From CAYMWF01 sp964394085 [NCBI: uncultured Gemmatimonadota bacterium] (GTDB lineage: Bacteria; GCA-2686955; CAYMWF01), in assembly GCA_964394085.1 (NCBI GenBank), contig CAYMWF010000035.1:1-55339 (forward strand): a stretch of 55,339 bases of DNA. The letters run 5' to 3'. Every line of letters begins with the position of its first letter. Positions within the stretch are counted from its first letter, which is position 1. Position numbers and translations under genes: made by a program. This document shows positions 49,603 to 55,339 of this stretch, piece by piece. Below the pieces are notes generated by a model, which was not told where the DNA came from, ran no database searches, and saw only the letters and a program-made list of their open reading frames with translations.

Positions 49603-51722
49603 TGGCGATGCTGGAAAAGGCTTACCTGGTTCCCCTGTTTCCCCTGATCGGATTCTTGCTCAATGGCCTGGCGGGCGGTCGGTATTCCAGAAAGCTCGCC
49701 GGATTGATCGGATGTACGACCATCGGCCTCTCCTTCCTGGCGAGCCTTTCGGCCTTTGCCGGTCTGCTTGGGCTGCCTGCCGGTGAAAGGGTAGTCATTT
49801 CACATGTTTACAGCTGGATTACCGCCGGCGCTTTCAATGTCGACCTGGCGTTCCGTTTCGATCCGCTCTCGATAGTGATGGCCCTCGTAGTCTCGGGAGT
49901 CGGATTCCTCATACATGTCTATTCGGTCGGATACATGCACGACGATCCGGGATATTCCAGATACTTCGCCTATCTCAACCTTTTCGCGGCGATGATGCTG
50001 ACACTGGTGCTTGCGGACAACCTTCTCCTCATGTTCGTAGGCTGGGAAGGCGTCGGTCTCTGTTCCTATCTGCTCATCGGGTTCTGGTTCGAGAAAAAAA
50101 CGGCCGCCGACGCGGGTAAAAAAGCTTTCATCGTAAACAGGATCGGCGATTTCGGCTTCCTTCTGGGCATATTCCTCATATTCTGGACCGTCGGGCGCAC
50201 CACCGGTGTCTGGACATTGGCTTTCGGCCCCCTCAGAGACACGATAGCGGTCAACGCGGGTTTACTCGGCGTGGGTTTCTTCACCGTGACGGGTCTGCTA
50301 ATGTTCCTCGGCGCCACGGGTAAATCAGCCCAGCTGCCGCTCTATGTCTGGCTGCCCGACGCAATGGAGGGTCCTACGCCGGTCAGCGCGCTCATCCACG
50401 CGGCCACCATGGTGACCGCGGGCGTCTACATGATCGCACGCCTGTCATTCATATACGTCCATTCCGCTACCGCCCTGATGGTGGTCGCGGTGGTAGGCGC
50501 CGCCACGGCGCTTTTCGCGGCTACGATGGGTACGGCCCAGAACGATATCAAGCGGGTTCTCGCCTACTCCACCATAAGCCAGCTCGGCTACATGTTCATG
50601 GCCGTAGGGGTGGGGGCTTTCGCCGCCGGTATCTTCCACCTGATGACTCACGCCTTTTTCAAAGCCCTGCTCTTTCTCGGCGCGGGCAGCGTGATACACG
50701 CCATGTCGGGCGAGCAGGACATGAGGAAAATGGGCGCCCTGAGAAAAGCGCTGCCCCTCACCTACGGCACGATGCTGGTCGCCACCCTGGCAATCGCCGG
50801 CATTCCCGGCCTCTCGGGCTTCTTCAGCAAGGATGAGATACTCTGGAAGGCTTCCGGGCTGGACGGCAGCGGCTACGGCCACATGGCGCTCTGGGTGATC
50901 GGAGCCCTCACCGCTGCAATGACGGCCTTTTACATGTTCCGTCTCTTTTTCCTCACCTTTTTCGGTGAATCGAGGGTTTCAAAGGAGGCCGGGAGCCGCC
51001 TGCATGAATCTCCGCGGATAATGACGGTTCCGCTTGTCATCCTGGCCGTTCTGGCCCTGGCGGGCGGATACATCGGCGTGCCCCAGGTGATCGGCGACGT
51101 TGCGGGCTGGGAGCACAGCAATAAATTCGCCGAATTCCTCGATCCATCCGTTGCGCGGACCGTGGAGCATGGCGGGGCATTGCATGAAGGGGAGCTTCAC
51201 GCCGGGATAACGGGGTTCGTGACGGGTACTTCCGAGGTCTTCGCTTCCGACGAAGAGGCTTTGCACCACGGTGAGGAGACGGGCGGAAGTGCTGTCGCGC
51301 ATACCGATGCGCACCATCACGGAGACCATACGAAACAGGAATGGACCCTTATGGGGATATCGGTGCTCGTCGCCCTGCTCGGGATTTTCGCTGCATATAG
51401 AATTTATATAGCGGGCAGGTACAAGGCCGAACCCGACGAAGCCTATGCGGGCATTCACAAGATTGTCTATCGTAAATATTACGTGGACGAAATATACGAT
51501 CGTCTTTTTGTCAGATCCCTGGTCGGCGCTTCGCGGGAATTCTTCTGGAAAGTTGTGGACGTGAAGCTCATAGACGGCCTTGTCAACGGCATTGCGGCCC
51601 TGTTCAGGAGCCTGGGCGGAGCCGTGGGCAGACTTCATACCGGGTTCGTGCAGAATTATGCCTTCGGTGTGATCACCGGTGTTATCCTGATAGCCTGGTA
51701 CGTTTTCAGGATAATCAAGTAA
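49602..51722 (+). CDS. nuoL: NADH-quinone oxidoreductase subunit L
   Basis: 706 aa, proton-pumping antiporter-like subunit with about 16 helices. LMFVGWEGVGLCSYLLIGFW, KSAQLPLYVWLPDAMEGPTPVSALIHAATMVTAGVYMIAR and NDIKRVLAYSTISQLGYMF are the core motifs. The C-terminal lateral helix follows. Between the last bundle helices and the lateral helix lies a His- and acid-rich loop (residues ~525-582, with LHHGEE and AHTDAHHHGDHT) that looks like a metal-binding or spacer insertion. A downstream second ATG (49608) is possible. Confidence 0.96.
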   Translation: MAMLEKAYLVPLFPLIGFLLNGLAGGRYSRKLAGLIGCTTIGLSFLASLSAFAGLLGLPAGERVVISHVYSWITAGAFNVDLAFRFDPLSIVMALVVSGVGFLIHVYSVGYMHDDPGYSRYFAYLNLFAAMMLTLVLADNLLLMFVGWEGVGLCSYLLIGFWFEKKTAADAGKKAFIVNRIGDFGFLLGIFLIFWTVGRTTGVWTLAFGPLRDTIAVNAGLLGVGFFTVTGLLMFLGATGKSAQLPLYVWLPDAMEGPTPVSALIHAATMVTAGVYMIARLSFIYVHSATALMVVAVVGAATALFAATMGTAQNDIKRVLAYSTISQLGYMFMAVGVGAFAAGIFHLMTHAFFKALLFLGAGSVIHAMSGEQDMRKMGALRKALPLTYGTMLVATLAIAGIPGLSGFFSKDEILWKASGLDGSGYGHMALWVIGALTAAMTAFYMFRLFFLTFFGESRVSKEAGSRLHESPRIMTVPLVILAVLALAGGYIGVPQVIGDVAGWEHSNKFAEFLDPSVARTVEHGGALHEGELHAGITGFVTGTSEVFASDEEALHHGEETGGSAVAHTDAHHHGDHTKQEWTLMGISVLVALLGIFAAYRIYIAGRYKAEPDEAYAGIHKIVYRKYYVDEIYDRLFVRSLVGASREFFWKVVDVKLIDGLVNGIAALFRSLGGAVGRLHTGFVQNYAFGVITGVILIAWYVFRIIK

Positions 51723-51762
51723 AAATCCGTCGAAGGCGGCTTTTGTATTAAGGAGACTATAG

Positions 51763-53328
51763 ATGCATTCATCGGTCCTGCCGGTCATCACCTTCCTCCC
51801 CCTGATGGCGGCGTTTTTCATTCTGCTGCTGCCGGGACGGAACGGGGGCGTGATCCGGGCTGTCGGCCTGATTGCGACCCTTTTGACTTTCCTGATATCG
51901 CTCAAGGTGCTCTTCGGCTTCGTCCCGGGCGAACCGGGCATGCAGTTCACCACCGAGCACCCCTGGATTCCGGAGCTCGGAATCAGCTTCAGCATGGGCA
52001 TCGACGGAATCAGCCTGTTTCTTGTTCTGCTGACCACTTTCCTCATGCCCATAACGATGCTTTCGAGCTGGAAAGCGATCGATCACAAGGTGAAGGAATT
52101 CACCTTTTTCATGCTGCTCATGGAATGCGGAATGATCGGCGTGTTCGCTTCTCTGGACATGGTGCTCTTTTACGTATTCTGGGAGCTGATCCTGATACCG
52201 ATGTATTTCCTGATCGGAATCTGGGGCGGTAAGCACCGGATATATGCCGCAGTCAAGTTTTTCCTCTTCACGATGGCCGGTAGCGTTCTCATGCTGGCCG
52301 GCATCATCTATATCTATTTCCAGATGCCGGACGGCGCTCAGAGTTTCTCGATCCTGCAGATGGTCGAAACAGTCAGGCTCACCGGCCGCGAGCAGTTCCT
52401 GCTCTTCGCGGCCTTCGCCCTGGCCTTCGCCATCAAGGTTCCGATGTTTCCGTTCCATACGTGGCTTCCCGATGCACACGTGGAAGCGCCGACGGCGGGT
52501 TCGGTGGTGCTGGCGGCCATCCTCCTTAAAATGGGAACTTACGGGTTCCTGAGATTCGCCATGCCCCTGTTCCCCGGGGCCTGCACGGCTTTCCTTCCGC
52601 TGCTCATGATTCTCTCGGTTATAGGAATCATTTATGGCGCCTGGGTGGCCATGGTCCAGCCGGATGTTAAAAAACTGGTGGCATTCTCGTCGGTGAGTCA
52701 TCTCGGGTTCACCATGCTCGGCATATTCGTCCTGAATACACAGGGCGTGACCGGCGGCATCCTCCAGATGATCAATCACGGCATCTCCACCGGCGCTCTC
52801 TTCCTGCTCGTCGGAATCATCTATGAACGGCGGCATACCCGCCTTATAGAGGATTTCGGCGGTCTGGCGAAGGTCATGCCGGCTTTCGCCGCCGTATTCC
52901 TGATAATCACCCTTTCGTCCATAGGCCTTCCAGGCACAAACGGATTCGTGGGTGAATTCCTGATCCTGCTCGGCGCTTTCGGCAAATCGGTCCCGTATGC
53001 GGTTTTCGCATCTACGGGTGTTATTTTCGCCGCTGTATACATGCTCTGGATGTATCAGCGGGTCATGTTCGGGACGGTCAAGAACGAAAAAAACAAGAAC
53101 CTGTCGGATCTCGACCTGCGGGAGTATCTCGTGCTCGTCCCGATGGTTTTGATGGTGTTCTGGATCGGGCTTTTCCCCAATTATTTCCTCCGCCGCATCG
53201 AACCTTCGGCGGAGCTTTTCCTGCAGCGCTTCGAGAGCAGAACGGCGCTGCTGCAAAATGAACAGCCGCTCCGGGAAATCGACCAGAAGCTTGTCCTCGT
53301 CGAAGATCCGGAGAAATGGAGCGAATAA
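51763..53328 (+). CDS. nuoM: NADH-quinone oxidoreductase subunit M
   Basis: 521 aa, ~14 helices. FYVFWELILIPMYFLIGIWGG, KVPMFPFHTWLPDAHVEAPTAGSVVLAAILLKMGTYG, DVKKLVAFSSVSHLGF and GLPGTNGFVGEFLIL are the NuoM/ND4 hallmarks. AAGGAG lies before the start. The stop is followed at once by nuoN. Confidence 0.97.
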   Translation: MHSSVLPVITFLPLMAAFFILLLPGRNGGVIRAVGLIATLLTFLISLKVLFGFVPGEPGMQFTTEHPWIPELGISFSMGIDGISLFLVLLTTFLMPITMLSSWKAIDHKVKEFTFFMLLMECGMIGVFASLDMVLFYVFWELILIPMYFLIGIWGGKHRIYAAVKFFLFTMAGSVLMLAGIIYIYFQMPDGAQSFSILQMVETVRLTGREQFLLFAAFALAFAIKVPMFPFHTWLPDAHVEAPTAGSVVLAAILLKMGTYGFLRFAMPLFPGACTAFLPLLMILSVIGIIYGAWVAMVQPDVKKLVAFSSVSHLGFTMLGIFVLNTQGVTGGILQMINHGISTGALFLLVGIIYERRHTRLIEDFGGLAKVMPAFAAVFLIITLSSIGLPGTNGFVGEFLILLGAFGKSVPYAVFASTGVIFAAVYMLWMYQRVMFGTVKNEKNKNLSDLDLREYLVLVPMVLMVFWIGLFPNYFLRRIEPSAELFLQRFESRTALLQNEQPLREIDQKLVLVEDPEKWSE

Positions 53329-54807
53329 ATGATACCTGAGATCAGTCTGGGCCAGTTTCTGCCCGTGGTCGTTACGCTGTCGACGGCATTGCTGGTGATG
53401 ATCGTCGACATAATCATAAGAGGCGATTCCGGACGGTGGGTCAATTCGATAAGTGTTATAGGTGTTCTGCTTGCGCTCTATTTTGCAGTGGAAGGTCTTG
53501 AGGTCGACACCGGGTTCGGGTTCGGCGGCCTGCTTACGGCCGACTCCTTCGGCAGGTTTTTCTATATCCTTTTCGCCGTCGGAACTTTGATCACCTTGTT
53601 GTTCACCCACGGGTTCATGCTGAGGGAAAAGCTGGAACCGGGGGAATACAGCATCCTGCTGCTCCTGTGCACCTCGGGCATGATGATCATGGTTTCATCT
53701 TCAGACCTGATCATGCTCTTTCTCGGTATCGAGCTGATGTCCATTCCGGCTTATATCCTGGCCGGATACCTGAGGACCGACGAAAAATCCCTCGAATCTG
53801 CGATCAAGTATTTCCTGCTCGGCGCTTTCTCCACCGGCGTGCTCCTGTACGGAGTGGCCCTGCTTTACGGAGCAACGGGCACGACCGGTTACGGCGGCAT
53901 CGCCCGTGCTCTCGCGGACGGCGGCTCCGGCGTCTTCGGAGGTTCGCTGCCGTACATCGGAATGGCCCTTGTAATCGCGGGGATGGGGTTCAAGGTGGCC
54001 TCGGTGCCTTTTCACATGTGGATGCCCGATGTGTATGAAGGCGCGCCGACCCCGATTACCGGGTACATGTCGGTTGGAGTCAAGGCCGCCGCTTTCGCAG
54101 CCTTCTTCCGGTTGCTCTCAGTGGCCCTGCCCGCCCTTACCGAAATCTGGACCCCGGTGCTCTGGGCGATGGCGGTGGCGACGATGATAGGGGGCAACCT
54201 CGGGGCTCTTGCACAGCTCGATGTCAAGCGAATGCTCGCTTATTCTTCAATCGCCCACGCCGGGTATCTGCTCGTCGGCCTGGTTGCGGGCGGCATCGAC
54301 GGAGGCAAGGCCGTCACTTTCTACCTGCTCGCCTACACCTTCATGAATCTCGGGGCTTTCGGTGTGATTCTGCTTCTCGAAAAGGCCGGAGAATCAGGCG
54401 GAAGGCTGGCCGATTTTTCCAGGCTGGGATACAGGAAACCGGTGCTGGCGGCGACCATGTCGGTTTTCCTCTTCTCCCTGGCCGGGATTCCCCCGCTGGC
54501 GGGTTTCTGGGGTAAATTCTACATCTTCATGGCGGCGATCAAGGGCGGGTTCATCTGGCTGGCCATTCTCGGCGTTCTGAACAGCGCAGTGGCTGTTTAC
54601 TACTATCTTCGCGTCGTCGTCGTCATGTACATGCAGCCTGCCGAAGCCGCTGCCCCCGGACTTCCCGCGGCCGAGGGAGTGAAGATAGGCTGGACCGCCA
54701 GCCTGGCCCTCCTGGTAGCCGTGATCATGATTGTCCACATCGGGCTTTTTCCCGGCGGATACCTGCTCCGGGTCACCCAGGTCGTGGGAACCCTCTTCGG
54801 CGGTTAG
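53329..54807 (+). CDS. nuoN: NADH-quinone oxidoreductase subunit N
   Basis: 492 aa, ~14 helices. MLFLGIELMSIPAYILAGY, FKVASVPFHMWMPDVYEGAPTPITGYMSVGVKAAAFAAF, DVKRMLAYSSIAHAGYLLVG and AGIPPLAGFWGKFYIF identify NuoN/ND2. Last gene of the operon; a large inverted repeat begins five bases after its stop. Confidence 0.97.
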   Translation: MIPEISLGQFLPVVVTLSTALLVMIVDIIIRGDSGRWVNSISVIGVLLALYFAVEGLEVDTGFGFGGLLTADSFGRFFYILFAVGTLITLLFTHGFMLREKLEPGEYSILLLLCTSGMMIMVSSSDLIMLFLGIELMSIPAYILAGYLRTDEKSLESAIKYFLLGAFSTGVLLYGVALLYGATGTTGYGGIARALADGGSGVFGGSLPYIGMALVIAGMGFKVASVPFHMWMPDVYEGAPTPITGYMSVGVKAAAFAAFFRLLSVALPALTEIWTPVLWAMAVATMIGGNLGALAQLDVKRMLAYSSIAHAGYLLVGLVAGGIDGGKAVTFYLLAYTFMNLGAFGVILLLEKAGESGGRLADFSRLGYRKPVLAATMSVFLFSLAGIPPLAGFWGKFYIFMAAIKGGFIWLAILGVLNSAVAVYYYLRVVVVMYMQPAEAAAPGLPAAEGVKIGWTASLALLVAVIMIVHIGLFPGGYLLRVTQVVGTLFGG

Positions 54808-54811
54808 GGTA

Positions 54812-54981
54812 CGGGTCGAAATAAATCACCCATTTCGCATCTCATATTCAGGCCGTCTTCGCCCGCTCCTCAATCACATGCATCCTCGACGTAGCTCAGC
54901 TACGCCTGCGGTGCATGTTCAATCGTCGCGAAAAAATCCGACCAGAATCTGAGCGCGAATTGACCGATTTATTTCGACCCG
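54812..54981. repeat. 170-base imperfect inverted repeat (MITE-like or terminator-like)
   Basis: Outer arms CGGGTCGAAATAAATC (54812-54827) and the exact complement (54966-54981). Complementarity continues inward in patches for about 70 bases to ACATGCA/TGCATGT. The centre CGTAGCTCAGCTACG is a small palindrome. No coding frame and no T-run. Confidence 0.75.
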
Positions 54982-54998
54982 CACCTACCGGTGTTCAA

Positions 54999-55060
54999 GG
55001 CGGGAAATCGAACCCTTGGATGCCTGCACAATCCAGGCGATGAGGGAGCGCCTTCCCGCC
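54999..55060 (-). other. tRNA-like fold, possibly a decayed tRNA-Cys
   Basis: On the - strand GGCGGGAA (55060-55053) pairs with TTCCCGCC (55006-54999) like an acceptor stem. Inside is a D-arm-like GGCG/CGCC stem and a GGAT/ATCC stem whose loop contains TGTGCAGG, placing GCA (Cys) at the anticodon position. GGGTTCGAT is present but has no proper T-stem, so about ten bases are missing. At best a pseudo-tRNA. Confidence 0.25.
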
Positions 55061-55339
55061 CTGCGGAGGACGCTGCGTCATCCTGCTCCACTAGTCCCTC
55101 GCTCCGGGAAGCGCTGAAACTCGCTGGGGCCACCTCCCGCTGCTCGCACCTGCTCGCAGCACCCCAGCCTCACCGCAGCTCAAACATCAGCGCTTCTGAT
55201 CCCTCCCAACCCGCTGCTCGCACACGCTCCCAGTCCCAGCCCTGCTCGGGAAGTGTCACCCACACCACTCCTTCAGCCGGCGGAGGGGGTATCCTAAATC
55301 TTGTGTCTGTAAGAATCAGTAGTAGTAGTCTTCGGGTGG

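Larger units (their letters stand above)
54808..55339. other. 532-base non-coding right edge
   Basis: No gene. Contains a long imperfect inverted repeat (54812-54981), a tRNA-like folded segment (54999-55060) and a GC-rich stretch with repeated CCCGCTGCTCGCAC (near 55137 and 55210). The last 60 bases carry short AGT trinucleotide repeats. Confidence 0.5.

Noticed and set aside
51769-53610. 613-codon open frame on - strand
   Set aside because: Antisense to nuoM and the start of nuoN; highly charged translation with no recognisable family.

Overview
The window is bacterial chromosomal DNA, GC-rich (judged by eye) and densely coding, from a didermic (outer-membrane-bearing) bacterium. It has LolA-like periplasmic carriers, a beta-barrel ending in Phe, many signal-peptide proteins and a 14-subunit complex I. 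The mix of a C25 (gingipain-type) peptidase, FG-GAP and beta-helix surface proteins, MMPL-type RND exporters and a HydABC-style accessory cassette suggests an uncultured FCB-related lineage (for example Krumholzibacteriota, Eisenbacteria or Zixibacteria). That placement is inference; the window holds no rRNA or other reliable taxonomic marker.

Layout. 1-10.9 kb, + strand: a secreted FG-GAP protein, a GMC oxidoreductase with a putative small partner, an unknown 220-aa protein, a parvulin lipoprotein, a flotillin, a PLP aminotransferase fused to a degenerate HPr-kinase/PEPCK-like domain, and a LolA-like protein. 10.9-14.0 kb, - strand: a secreted C25 peptidase joined to a calcineurin-like phosphatase. 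14.4-21.1 kb, + strand: an MDR reductase, a GH5 endoglycoceramidase-like hydrolase, an MMPL/RND exporter, and a small secreted protein next to a matrixin. 21.6-34.7 kb is more accessory. It holds MarC, a tandemly duplicated beta-helix giant, a - strand set of outer-membrane protein, LolA-like protein and RND exporter, a decayed beta-helix gene, several repeat families, and three paralogous small secreted proteins with near-identical terminators.

35.1-54.8 kb is one long, tightly packed operon with a good sigma70-type promoter. The order is nuoA-B-C-D, then DRTGG / HATPase / DRTGG / PHP / HATPase, then nuoE, a 2Fe-2S ferredoxin-like gene, a nuoF::gltD-type fusion, then nuoG-H-I-J-K-L-M-N. The five-gene cassette and the NuoE / thioredoxin-like ferredoxin / NuoF arrangement are what I know from the neighbourhood of multimeric [FeFe] hydrogenases (HydABC). 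Here they sit inside a respiratory complex I locus, with NuoG in place of HydA. The NuoF homologue carries a C-terminal glutamate-synthase-small-subunit/NfnB-like FAD-NAD(P)H module where HydB would carry a ferredoxin domain. This is the best candidate for an undescribed system: a complex I whose input arm could handle NADPH or ferredoxin as well as NADH.

The intergenic DNA of the 21-29 kb region and the last 530 bases carry palindromes, a 63-bp tandem repeat with a diverged relative 6.4 kb away, an orphan intrinsic terminator and a large inverted repeat. No CRISPR array, insertion sequence with a transposase, rRNA or convincing functional tRNA was seen.
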